A stretch of 64,000 nucleotides of DNA from NCBI RefSeq assembly GCF_009730915.1, contig NC_052473.1, positions 16,574,100 to 16,638,099 of the forward strand, given 5' to 3'. Below, piece by piece: positions 1 to 10,578 of the stretch (position 1 is the stretch's first letter; every line of letters begins with the position of its first letter). The position numbers were made by a program, and so were the translations under genes. Source of the stretch: Dioscorea cayenensis subsp. rotundata (taxonomy: Eukaryota; Streptophyta; Magnoliopsida; Dioscoreales; Dioscoreaceae). The notes under the pieces are model-generated. The model ran no database searches and had not been told where the DNA came from. It saw only the letters and a list, made by a program, of their open reading frames with translations.

Positions 1-1660
1 AAAGATCAGCTATAGATCATTCTTCTTTTTCACACTTCCCCTCATTCTTGTTTAAATGTCTTTCATAGCCAGCTTGCCAATTAGCTTCTCAAATTGCTTT
101 CTTAGGAAGTCTTTTCGTTAGAACATTTGTCACTTGTTCACCAGTCAGTATATAGTTCATACAAATCAGTCCATTCTCTTTTCTTGATGAAGTGCTTGTC
201 TACCTCAACATACTTGATTCTATCATGAGGAGTAGGATTATGAGCTATTGAGATTGCAGTTTTATTATCACTCTACACCTTTATGAGAGAAGTACTTATG
301 ACTTTCAATTTATCTCAAATCCTTCTAATCCATAACACTTCACAAATTCCATGAGCAACTGATCTAAATTCAGTTTCTACACTGCTTTTTTGCCACTACA
401 TTCTGCTTTTTACTTCGCCAAGTAACAAGACTTCCTCCAACAAAAGTACAATATCCAAATGTTGATCTCAGCCCAATCTGCCTCTATGTATACTTCAATT
501 TGTAGATGACCATGTCTTTCAAACATTAAGCCCTTCTCTGGTGAACCTTTTAAATATATTAGAATTTTGTACACTGACCTCAAAGTGTTCTGGACCTGGT
601 AAGTGCATAAATTGGCTTACCATGCTCACTGCAAAGGCTATGTCTGGACGAGTATGCGATAGATAAATTAGTCTACCAATTAATCTTTGAAATTCTTCTT
701 TTTTTCTTTACTTCTTTTGTTTTGGCATGTTGGAGCTTCACATTTGAATCAATAGGTGTTTTTAGCTGCCATGCATCCAAGTAGACCCTGTTTCTTTAAG
801 AAGATTTATCATATACTTCCTTTGAGAGACAAAGATACCCTCTTTAGATCTAGTGAAATTCCATTCCTTGGAAATATTTCAAAGCTCCCAAGTCTTTGAT
901 CTCAGTCTTTTGCAAGAATCTTCTTAAGATTTTTATTTCATCAAAATCATCACCTGTTAATAACTTAATATAATAGCATCAACATAAACAATCAAAATAG
1001 CAACTTTTCCCTCCTTTGAATTTTTATAGATTGTATGATCTGCTTGACTTTGTGTATATCCATACGCCCTTACAGCTTTCCCAAAGCGTTCAAACCAAGC
1101 TCTAGGAGATTGTTTAATTCCATACAAGGATTTTTTCAGTCTGCACACTTTTCCTTCACCAATGTTCTTTTCAAAATCCAGTGGTAGACACATAAAGACT
1201 TCCTCTTCCACCTCCCCATTTAAGAATGCATTTTTCTATATCTAATTGGTGTAAAGGCCAGCCAAAACTCACAGCTAATGAAAGCAAGACACAGATTGAA
1301 TTAATTTTCGCAACCGAGGCAAAGGTCTCTTGATAATCAATATAATGTATTTGTGTAAATTATTTTAACTATTAAATGGACCTTGTATCTCTCTATACTA
1401 CCATCAGCTTTGCACTTAACTGTAAGCACCATTTACATCCTACCACTTTCTTCTCCTTTGGTCGATCAACTTTCTCCCATGTCCCATTCTTTTTCAGAGC
1501 ATTCATTTGTTCCAAAACTGCTAAATTCCAATTCGGGATATCTAAGGCTTCCTGTATGTTCCTCAAGATAAACAAATTAGAGATGTTTGAAGTGAAAGCT
1601 TTATGCGAAGCGGAAAGACGATGGTAAGACACAAATTTAGCAATGGATGTCTGGTATAGG
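1..1660 (-). pseudogene. copia reverse transcriptase / RNase H remnant
   Basis: Minus-strand frames give recognisable copia RT. The frame at 1393-1632 contains the NGTWE..K and GCKW block at the RT start. The frame at 957-1211 contains LKKSLYGIKQSPRAW, and the catalytic block reads YVDA where active copia RTs have YVDD. Further left, broken frames match the FLGMEF-like, IGRLIYLSHTRPDIAFAV and RNase H regions. Frames switch repeatedly and the second catalytic aspartate is lost, so this is dead. The family assignment is firm; exact ends are not. Confidence 0.85.
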
Positions 1661-1999
1661 TTCAGACTCCCTTTCGAAGTGCTATAGGTACATTAAGATC
1701 AACAATAGTAAGAGTTGAATTTGTCAAAAAAGAAGGATCAAAATTACCTGAAGAGGTGGATGAACCATTGCCCTAGAGATAATGGTTGGTCTTGTGCTAG
1801 AGTAGTGGATAAGTCTTTACTTCGATGAGTATGTCTTTTAGCATAAACACAGAGCTCTGAGGTAGGATTAATAGGTTTTTGTTCTAGTATTTCTTTCTAT
1901 ATTTGTGAATCATCTATGTTTGACACTGGCAGATTAGTACTTTCTTTTCGTTGATTTTCAATTGCTTGACCACTTGAGGAGGGAAAAATAATGTTAGGC

Positions 2000-3030
2000 A
2001 AAGAAATAGATGTTTCTCAAAAATTATCTTCATTTCCTATCTCCCCCTGAAGACAATTTTTTCCATAGTATGCTTGACTTTCAACGAATGATACATCCAT
2101 ACTTATAAAAATCTTTTTGTTCAAGGATTATAATACTTACACTCATACCACACCTTTTCTGCACTAGGATCAAGTTTAGATCGAAAGTTTGCTAGGTATG
2201 TGGATGAATAAAGTGCACCCAAAGATTTTAAAGGGTAAATCAGAAAAAAGTCTACAAGGGTAAATTTTTTTGTGACACACTAAGGTGTTGAATATTTTAA
2301 CACGCGAGTAGGCATCCTATTTATTAAGTAGCTTGCTGTTAAAATTGCATCTCCCCATAAGTATTTTGGCACATTCATTGAAAACATAATAGCACATGCA
2401 ACCTCACGTAAATGCTTATTTTTTCTGTTTTGAAATGCTATTTTGTTGAGGAGTGTCATTACAAGTAGATTGATGTTGAATCCCCTTTTCTTTTAAAAAA
2501 TTCCCCAACAAATGATTGAAATATTATGTTCCATTATCAGAATGAATTATCTTTATTTTTGTTTCAAATTGATTTTCAACCATATTAAAAAGTTCTTAAA
2601 GATATTTTCTACCTTAGATTTATCATTCATCAAATATATCCAACACAAATGAATGTGGTTATCTATGAAAGTTACAAACCATTTTTTCCTAAATATGTGG
2701 TGATTCTTGAAGGGGCCCATACATCACTATGAATCAAATTAAATGGTTTTGAGGCACAATATGGTTTTGGTCTGTAAGTAGAACGATGACTTTTTGATAA
2801 CAGACAATTTTCACTTTTTAAAGATAAATAGTCCACATTTTTAAATAAATTTGGAAACAAAGTATTTCAAATATGAGAAACTAGGTTTAAGATGCCAAAT
2901 CATAATTTTATCACAAACCGAAAGAGAACTCATACTAGTACTCAAGCCTTGACCTTGTTTATTTTTGAGAAGATTGTTTTCAAAGTAAAAAAGACCATCC
3001 ACCATTCTAGCACTGCCAATCATCATCCCC
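2000..3030 (-). pseudogene. copia gag-pre-integrase and integrase remnant
   Basis: The frame at 2672-2860 shows KPFNLIHSDVWAPS, the start of the copia integrase core (HSDVWGP in live elements), preceded by a cysteine/histidine-containing gag-pre-integrase stretch in the frame at 2841-3026. To the left, broken frames carry the remainder of the integrase core and its C-terminal extension. Several frameshifts and stops are present. Confidence 0.75.
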
Positions 3031-3269
3031 GTGCTTAGGTCCTGAAATTCATAATTGCAAAATATAACATGACAATTAGAATCTTTTAGATAGTTGACTC
3101 ATTGATAAGAGGTTACACGCAAGATTAGGGATATGAAGAACAAATTTAGGGTTATTTTTTCAGAAATCTTTACATATATTTTCCCTTGTAATAGGTGTGA
3201 AATTTCCATATGCAATTCTAACCTTTTTATCACTAAAGGCAAGGTGAGTATGTTTAAAAAAAAATGAGA

Positions 3270-3325
3270 AAGGTTTATCGTGTGGTCTGAAGCATCTCCT
3301 GAATCAATAATACAAGGTGTGGAAA
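3270..3325 (-). pseudogene. copia aspartic protease active-site remnant
   Basis: Translating the minus strand here gives a copy of the copia protease active-site motif DSGASDH with one additional residue (IDSGDASDH). It sits between the zinc knuckle (about 3520-3590) and the integrase remnant, as expected for copia polyproteins. The surrounding protease frame is not intact. Confidence 0.7.
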
Positions 3326-3514
3326 TAGAAGGGTAGGAACAAACATTATATTCTCTACCTGTTTGAGCCAGCGAAACACTAGGAATACCAGATAAGGAAT
3401 TGGTCTTTAGTAGCTTTAAAAGATGGTCTATCTATTCTTTAGTGAAGGGACTCGAATTTACCCATTTACTCGAGTAATTTTGTTTCTAGATTTGTTACTT
3501 TTACAATTAGCAAA

Positions 3515-3595
3515 TTTTCCATGAATTCTCCAGCAAGTTTTATGTGTGTGGCAAGGTTTGTTGCAAAAATCACACCATACACGTGGCATGTCCTC
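3515..3595 (-). pseudogene. copia gag zinc knuckle (CX2CX4HX4C)
   Basis: One minus-strand frame reads C-D-F-C-N-K-P-C-H-T-H-K-T-C, a perfect CX2CX4HX4C nucleocapsid knuckle, which marks the 3' part of gag. It lies about 400 bases downstream (minus sense) of the gag N-terminal frames and directly upstream of the protease relic. Confidence 0.75.
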
Positions 3596-3959
3596 TACTT
3601 TGCGCTGGTCGTTGGTTGTCTAACGTGTGTAGATTGTTCTGGTTACATTCGCATCTAGTGCAACCAAGACATAATTTTCAATCAATCCCCCTAATTCCTT
3701 TTTACCAAGCATAACACTCTTGCAGCTTTCATTCCTTCGAACTTCAGTAAATGCCTCTCCAAGTGAAAGAAGACAACCACAACCAATTATCCTTTCCCCT
3801 TACTTCGCCAAATTATACATCTCCAAGTGAAAGAAGATAACCATGACCAATTATCCTTCCCCTTACTTTGGCAAATTCTACATTTAGCAGAGCAAATACT
3901 TTGTAAATACGATCATCCTCCACAATTTTCTTGTGGTGATTAAAATCATCCATAAACTT

Positions 3960-4378
3960 TCATTCATAGTCATTGAAAACATCAAAATCTTGCCTTAGCC
4001 TTTTAGGGATATTGAAGTATCTGGTGGCATTATCGCCTCCTTGTCTAATCTCCTCGAGTTTCATCTTCAATTCATACACATGAATACATTTGATGAATAT
4101 TTTCCTAAAGCTCCTCGGTAGTTGAATGCCACGCATAGTTTGAAGCAAAGTCTTCTTCCATGCAATTACCAAGCTATGCCATAACCATGGAATTTTCTGC
4201 ATCTCAAGTGGCGAAAGATGGGCTTTTCAGATCTGGCATCTTTGTATCGCCAGTTAACTACCCAATCTTTCTTCTCTCCCAAATATGCATCCGTACTAAT
4301 TGCGACCAACACTAAAAAATTATCTCCATTGAGGCATATGGTGGTTATCTGGACATAATGGGATTTGAAGGTGGCAAC
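3960..4378 (-). pseudogene. copia gag remnant, interrupted by nested LTR element
   Basis: Two overlapping minus-strand frames (3960-4202 and up to 4384) hold a decayed copia gag, including the LNGDNF-like motif near the N-terminus of copia gag proteins. The first codons are not contiguous with this piece: they lie at about 8172-8215, on the other side of the nested element at 4379-8166. If one copy of the 5-bp duplication and the nested element are ignored, the frame on the two sides is continuous, so gag was open when the second element landed. Later decay produced the stops. Confidence 0.8.
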
Positions 4379-5562
4379 TGCCATGGCCTCACGATTGCGC
4401 CCACGATCTCATTGTGCGGCGCTTGTCACGGCACCAAGGTGACAAGCCAGCCTACCAAGCTTCAGGTTGGAAAAACATCCCAAAGTACAATCAAGACGGC
4501 AAGCAAGCAAGCAACATCAAAGACATCACAAGGAGCCAAGCCTTGGGCCCAAGGAGTCCAACCCGTCCCCACACTTAAGATACAAGGAATCACAACCACA
4601 AGTCAAGGAAAATAGAGACAAAAGGTAAACTCTCAATTAAATAATCGAGTTACACCATGAGCTACCATAACAAAGCCAAGATCTTCATTCTACCAACGAA
4701 TGAAGATGAACAAAGCTCCAAGAGATAGCTTTCCCCAAGTAAGCCAGTCTCTCTTCTCTGGCTCTCTAGCTGCTTTCTACCAAGAGGGAAGGAGGGGGTA
4801 TTTGTTGTAAATCCCCTCCCATGGCTGATGACACCAAGTCCCCAATCCAACGGCCCAGATGTGTTTAGTTGTCTCATCACAACAAGCACATTGCTACAGT
4901 TGCGAGAAAGCACGATGCTACAGTGTCCTAGACTCATCCAGCCACTATCAGGATCGAGCTACAGTCCCACGCAACGGCATTGTTTACCCGCCCGGCCATT
5001 GTCTCGATATCACTCAGCCAATGCGCCCCATTCTATCGATATTGCTTGCATGTAACCTTGTTGAACTGATGCCTATCGGTAATCAGCTTGGCTCTCGGCA
5101 CACCCTCTAGGTAACGCCTGGGCATCTCATGCTATGATGCTCACAGCTGGCTAAAAGCTCCCGCTCCGCCCACCCGACATGCCGATCGACCGTACAAGTC
5201 AATTAATCGATCGTACCACCTGTACTTACACCGACCCTGCTCATTGGCCTATATTTAGTCAAATATCGGTCCCCCGACCTATGATCATTCGATCATCCTG
5301 GTCCCTCAGTCGTGATCCCTCGACTATGCGCATCAATCCATGTGCGTTGCTTAGTGAGCTCTCGGTAACCCGCGGTATCACGCTCGCACACCGCTCGCTC
5401 GGCACTCCCGGCTGGGATTCTCGATTATGCAGGGTGCAACCCGTACTTAGGCCACCGGACGACTAATGTCTTGTTTGGATTTTGACCAATCTTGGCTTCA
5501 TCGGTCATCTTCCCTCGGCAAGGTACCACCCACCGCCGAGCGCATAAGGTAGAACCTTTACA
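4379..5562 (-). repeat. 3' LTR (in element sense) of nested element
   Basis: A 1184-bp repeat beginning TGCCATGGCC and ending TTTACA, with intact TG...CA ends. Compared by eye with 6952-8166 it is clearly diverged (several substitutions per 100 bases and short indels), which points to an old insertion. Both LTRs contain CpG-rich stretches with many TCGGT/CTCGGT repeats, unlike the AT-rich surroundings. Confidence 0.92.
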
Positions 5563-6951
5563 AACCACCCCCACTAGAGAAAGTTCGACGCCCTCGTCGA
5601 ACGTCGAACGTGGCTAAGTAGATTCAATAATGTTATACGGCCAAACCAGCATCATTAATCGCTTTCCCATGGATATTCCAAAGGACGTCTTCTTTGGTCC
5701 GCATTCACTTGAATTTCCAACTTATGGCTTTATCCTAAAACTAAAGTGGAATCTTGAGGGCCCATCAAAGGACTTCAGGGTCATCAGCCCTCCGATGACG
5801 TCTTGACACCATGCCATGAGGAATCCATTTCTCACGTGTCAATACCACTACAGTCCACCAGTTCCCGCGCTACCTTCGTCGCCTTCCAATGGAATAGTAG
5901 GGTCTCGAAACCTGCTCTCGGCCAAGCAACATGTGCCCGTTCCTGCCCTATCTCAGCCAAGCACACCGTCCTTGCCTCTGCCCCTTCCCCGGCCAGACAA
6001 GCTACCTATGCTTCTACTTTTCCTGTGGCCTGGCGAAACTCTTGCTCTTGCCAAACAAGCTCCCCTACTTCCAACACACTTTGCTCTAGCAAAGGGACTA
6101 AACAACCAAAGAGCAAGTACACATTTCAACAAAGGGGTGACTGCCCCTATGGTTTCTTACAGAAGGGTGTCAAAACATACATGACTCAAAAGGATATACA
6201 TACAAACATCACTCTTTTGACATATAAACCCCTTGATGCCTCTTCGGACCCTTCCTTGCACCAAGCAACGGAGCTTCATTCTCTGTCCCTACGATTCCCG
6301 TCACGTCGAACCCAAACGGATAGTGGATCCCTTGGAAGAGGGCTTGCTCTGGTGACCATCTCCATGGACTGGCACGATTGCCATCTTCCCCTCTGGATCC
6401 CTTCGAGCCCGGCTAGGACCAGCATCGCCACAGCAATCTGGAGATCAAGATCTTGCCGCCGAATGAAGAGACTCCTCTTGGGCCTCCTCCATACCACGAG
6501 CTCTCTAGCGGTACCACCTCTGTGTTCTGATCCTCCATATATTGGCTCTCATCACGGTTTTTTTTTCTTGGCATAGTTCCGACCTAATGGACTTCCGACG
6601 ACCTCGATGATAGGGTTTCCCCTAACTCAGCCATAAGAGCCCGGACCTCAGAAGTCAACACCTGCACAGAGTGCTCCATCATTGAACCGTGCAAGTGTAG
6701 GTGCATCAACCTAGTGCACACGGATCGGATGGGCACTCGTCATCAGCCTCGCCGAAGCAGCCTAGCGTCTCCTCGAACCGCGCCAGCGACTATTCGATGA
6801 GCTCTATGCAAGCTTCTAACAGATCTAGCCTCTCCTCTATTGTTCTAACCATCAGAACAACACTCCTTGTTCTGTTTCCTTGCCTAGCAGCAAACCGTCA
6901 CCGCCAGCATTGATCTTCTCTGGTGAGGAGCACACAGGCTCTAATACCAAC
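5563..6951 (-). other. Interior of nested LTR element, no intact gene
   Basis: The 257-residue plus-strand frame at 5803-6576 is low-complexity Ser/Pro/Thr sequence on the antisense side of the element and resembles no protein I know. On the minus strand the only protein-like signal is a short charged, leucine-rich segment near 6780-6870. The rest looks like leader and 3' untranslated sequence of a degenerate retroelement. Confidence 0.6.
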
Positions 6952-8166
6952 TATCACGGCCTCACGATCGCGCCTACGGTCTCACCATGCGGCGCTTATC
7001 ATAGCACCAAGGCGACAAGCCAGCCTACCAAGCTTCATGTTGGAAAAACAGCCCAAAGTACAATCAAGACGACTATGCAATCAAGTAAACAAGGCATACA
7101 AGCAAGCAAGCAATATCAAAGACATCACAAGAAGCCAAGCCTTGGGCCCAAGGAGTCCAACCCGTCCCCACACCTAAGATACAAGGAATCACAACCACAA
7201 GACAAGGAAAATAGAGAGAAAAGGTAAACTCTCAATTAAGTAATCGAGTTACACCATGAGCCACCATAACATAGCCAGGATCTTCATTCTCCCAACGAAT
7301 GAAGATGAACAAAGCTCCAAGAGATGGCTTTCCCCAAGTAAGCCAGTCTCTCTTCTCTGGCTCTCTAGCTGCTTTCTACCAAGAGGGAAGGAGGGGGTAT
7401 TTGTAGTAAATCCCCTCCCATGGCTGATGACACCAAGTCCCTAATCCAACGGCCCAGATGTGTTTAGTTGTCTCATCACAACAAGCACATTACTACAGTG
7501 GAGAGAAAGCACAGTGCTACAGTGTCCTAGACTCATCCAGCCACTATCAGAATCTACCTACAGTCCCACGCAACTGCACTGTTCACCCGCTCGGCCATTG
7601 TCTCGGTATCACCCGGCCGATGGTCCCACTCTATCAGTAGCGCCTGCCTGCAACCTTGTTGTGCCAAAGCCTATCAGTAAATCAACTGGCTCTCCGCACA
7701 CCCTCTCGGTAATGCCTGGGTGTCTCGTGCTACGATGCCTCATGGCTGGCTAAGAGCTTCCGCTCCACCCGCCCGACTTGCCGACCAACCGTACAAGTCA
7801 ATTAATCGACCGTACCGCATGTACTTATGCCGACCCGGCTTATTGGCCCATACTTAGCCAAATATCGGTCCCCCAACCTATGATTATCCGATCATCCCGG
7901 TCCCTCAGTCGCGATCCCTCGGCCACGCGCATCACGCTATGCGCGCTGCTTAGTGAGCTCTCGGTAACCCGCGGTATCACGGCACGCAGCGCTCGCTTAG
8001 CACTCCCGGCTGGGATTCTCGATCATGCAAGGTCACAACCCGCACATAGGCCACCGGATGACTAATGTCTTGTTTGGACTTGGATTTTAACCAATCTTGG
8101 CTTCATCGGTCATCCTCCTCGGCAAGGTACCACCCGCCGCCGAGCGCATAAGGTAGAACCCTTACA
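6952..8166 (-). repeat. 5' LTR (in element sense) of nested element
   Basis: A 1215-bp repeat matching 4379-5562 along its length with scattered substitutions and small indels. The outer terminus should be TG...CA; here the left end reads TATCACGG, a G-to-A change from TG, while the right end is a good TTACA. It lies next to the primer-binding site, so it was the promoter-bearing LTR. Confidence 0.92.
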
Positions 8167-8171
8167 GCAAC

Positions 8172-8350
8172 CCTAAAGGAAGAAGGGGTTGATTCAGATG
8201 CAACTTCTGACATTATGATAGTCTAGGGTTTTAATTTTTTTATAGAATGTCATGGAAAATAAAAATCATGAACTTGGCTCTGATATCATGTGGAGAAAAA
8301 AATGATATTCAAAACACATCTAGAATAGTGTACATTTACAAATCTTATAG
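8172..8350 (-). mobile_element. Copia 5' end: gag start, primer site and truncated LTR
   Basis: The minus strand here holds the first codons of the copia gag (about 8172-8215), then a tRNA-Met primer-binding site (complement of 8273-8288, containing TATCAGAGCCAAG). At 8289 (plus TGTGGAG) the expected LTR terminus begins. Gypsy-type sequence resumes by about 8350, so at most some 60 bases of LTR survive. The boundary is estimated because the other copia LTR is outside the window. Confidence 0.7.
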
Positions 8351-9420
8351 GCAACGCAAGATGCTAAATCTAACCATTTTGCATGCCAGCTATGTGCAAC
8401 TGATGCCAAATTGTGTTGCTTTTATCAGACCAAGCTCGAATACCTTGGCTATATCATATCAGAAAATGAGGTGGCAGCCGATGCAGAGAAGGCCAAGGTC
8501 ATGGATGAATGGTCACAAGCCTAAAATCAGTGGTTGAGAGGTTTTTTAGAACTTACAGGTTACTATGGATGGTTTGTTTGCAATTACGGTGAAAATCGCA
8601 GCTCCTTTAACACAACTTTTGATGAAGGAAGGTTTTGAATGGAATCATGGTCTTAGCTTTGCTAGATTTTGATGAGCCTGTCAATGTCAAGACGGATGCT
8701 TCAAGTATTAGCGTAGGGAACGGTTTTATCTCAGAAAGACATACTTATATTTTTTTTAATCAGGCCTTGATAGGGAAAGCCTAGTTTAAGTTGGCCTATG
8801 AACATGAATTAATGGCAAATGTGATGGCTATCCAAAAATGGTGTTACTGTTATTAGGCCAATGTTTTATTGTGCGAACGGATCAACGATCTCTTCGTTAC
8901 TTGCTGGAACAACACATGATTGCAAATAATATGCGGTGGCTTACAAAGTTAATGAGTTACAATTTTAAAGTACAGAATTTGTCCAGGAACTGATAATAGA
9001 GCTACTAGGGCCTTTTTGGGATCCATGACGGTGTAATTACAACCTATTTCAACTCCTACATAGGTAGACTGGGGCCAAGTGAAGGATGAGGTCATTAGAA
9101 ACCCTAAGTTGAGTTCCATTATCGAAGGCCTTTAAGAGGAACACACGTATGGGATTCTCTATTATAAAGGAAGGATAGCAATCCCTAAATCATGCTCACC
9201 TCAATCCTGGGCTCTCTCTTTTGCTAAGGGGATGCAATTACCTTTCTGGCTGGCTCTACAATGCTTGTTTCCTCTATGAACATTGTCCTCTAGTTTTTTT
9301 CTTTCAGTTTTTTGCTTTTTTCGAGCTTCATGCTCTCTTCCAAAAATCCCTAAATCATCCCCACTTACTCATAAATTTTTGGAGGAGTTTCACTACAACT
9401 CTATTGGGAGACATAGTGGC
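8345..9420 (+). pseudogene. Ty3/gypsy RT, RNase H and integrase N-terminus remnant
   Basis: Broken plus-strand frames read, in order: KLEYLGYIISENEVAAD and LRGFLELTGYYGWFV (RT thumb), a TDAS-like segment and VLSQK (RNase H start), then degenerate RNase H, YKGRIAIPK near 9165-9190, and LEEFHYNSIGRHSG at about 9375-9420 (start of the integrase zinc-binding HHCC domain). This RT, RNase H, integrase order is diagnostic of Ty3/gypsy. About 100 bases between 9230 and 9340 interrupt it, and it stops at 9420 where GGGGCGGAGCCAGG begins. Confidence 0.85.
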
Positions 9421-10488
9421 AGGGGCGGAGCCAGGATTTAGGTAAAAAAGGGGCGAGATTAAATAAGCTTGTTTTCCACACCTTCCATTGATGATAAGTA
9501 CGTACAGTATATATCTTACAAGATTGGGATGGCTGAGGATAGTTACCACTTGATGCAACCCAATATTTGTTGGAGAAGATAGCTGTAGCAAACTGTTGTT
9601 AATCAGGTTGGTGAGCAGATCTTTGCTCCAAGTTTGTTGGTAGACACAGACTGATTGGACAAGATAATGGAAGGCAATTTCACAGTTCCTTTAGCTCTTC
9701 ATGATACGAACACGATGATATAATATCACTTGAAGATTTACTTCAAATTTTGATCGAGGTCTCGTAGCTGATACCTCTGTTGTAAAATTGAGAAGTTGGA
9801 CAGCAAACTAATGGAAGGACTAAACTATACATTCGATCTAGACTATACAGACCACTCTGTGCCATTTGGAGGTATTATGAACATCAAGTAAGAAATTTAA
9901 TTCAAAAGGTGATAAGAGATGATGTGTGTATGTAAAATCAAGGAGTTGGGATGAGAAACTAACAAGACTAAACAATTTCTTAGATCTAAACTCCATGGGC
10001 CCTCCTGTTCTGTTTGAAGAGTAACTTAAGCATTAGGTGGCACATTTACTTAAAAAGGTGATGGCCATGAAAGGACTAAAAAATGTTCAATACAAATTTT
10101 ATGGACAATTCTCTACCACTTGGAAATTTGAGAATTTTGTAAGACATACAAATAGAAGGACTAAATCAATGTTCAATCTAAACTTTGTGCTTCACTCTGT
10201 AAGTTCTTTACATTGGGACTGAAACGATCCAATTTGGGAGTTTTTCATTATTTAATCTTTTTTTATTGCTACTCGAGTCAAGGGTTTTTATTTGGTTGAT
10301 ATATTATTTATATATATTTGTTCTTGCTATTCTAATTGGACCAAATGATCAAATGTTTTTAAATGCAAATTCTTAGAGTTTAGACTGTATCAACTTCCCC
10401 CATGAACTTACAAATGTTCACCAGTTTAAATCAACGTCCTCTGCTTAACATTACTGAAGTATAGTACTGATAAAATTCATCTTTGCAG
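9420..10488. other. No gene; hAT-like terminus and degenerate ~146-bp repeats
   Basis: At 9420 the text CAGGGGCGGAGCCAGG matches the terminal motif of the hAT element at 23873, but I cannot find a matching opposite end, so this may be half of a decayed element. From about 9779 to 10215 three diverged units of roughly 146 bases share phrases such as 'aaactaa..gaaggactaaac', 'atctaaactt' and 'aaaaaggtgat'. No protein frame longer than about 60 codons is credible. An orphan exon follows. Confidence 0.5.
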
Positions 10489-10578
10489 GCTAAGGAAGAG
10501 GATGAACTGCCAGAGTATATCCTCGGGACCGTTCGATTAAACCGTGTGAGGCTTGATGCTGCCGTACCATTTTCATGA
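10489..10578 (+). pseudogene. Orphan 3'-terminal exon of an unidentified gene
   Basis: A pyrimidine-rich tract ending CTTTGCAG (10481-10488) is followed by an open frame of 29 codons to a TGA at 10576-10578. The peptide contains EEDELPEYILGTVRLNRVRL and looks protein-like: charged and non-repetitive, unlike its surroundings. I do not recognise the family. No upstream exon can be seen, because the sequence to the left is transposon. It may be the surviving last exon of a gene broken by the retroelements, or a captured fragment. Confidence 0.45.

Larger units (their letters stand above)
1..4378 (-). mobile_element. Ty1/copia LTR retrotransposon, decayed, left part
   Basis: Read on the minus strand from right to left, this stretch carries the copia order gag, protease, integrase, reverse transcriptase, RNase H, broken by stops and frameshifts throughout. 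The order (integrase before RT) assigns it to Ty1/copia and not Ty3/gypsy. Its RNase H end runs off the left edge, so the 3' LTR is not in the window. Its 5' end lies at about 8172-8350, beyond a nested LTR element (4379-8166) that split the gag gene. No intact open frame remains, so the element is not autonomous. Confidence 0.9.
4379..8166 (-). mobile_element. Complete non-autonomous LTR retrotransposon nested in copia gag
   Basis: Two long direct repeats (4379-5562 and 6952-8166) flank a 1389-bp interior with no intact gene. The 5 bases GCAAC stand immediately before (4374-4378) and after (8167-8171), a perfect target-site duplication. In minus-strand sense a tRNA-Met-type primer site (TGGTATTAGAGCC, complement of 6937-6949) follows the 5' LTR and a purine-rich tract (complement of 5563-5575, AGTGGGGGTGGTT) precedes the 3' LTR. 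That fixes the orientation as minus. The interior has a short minus-strand frame resembling a gag N-terminal coiled coil near 6800-6900 and nothing like protease, integrase or RT. It is therefore a deletion derivative or LARD-like element that needs enzymes from elsewhere. Confidence 0.93.

Noticed and set aside
5803..6576. 257-codon plus-strand frame
   Set aside because: It lies antisense in the interior of a non-autonomous LTR element, has Ser/Pro/Thr-rich low-complexity composition and no recognisable domain.
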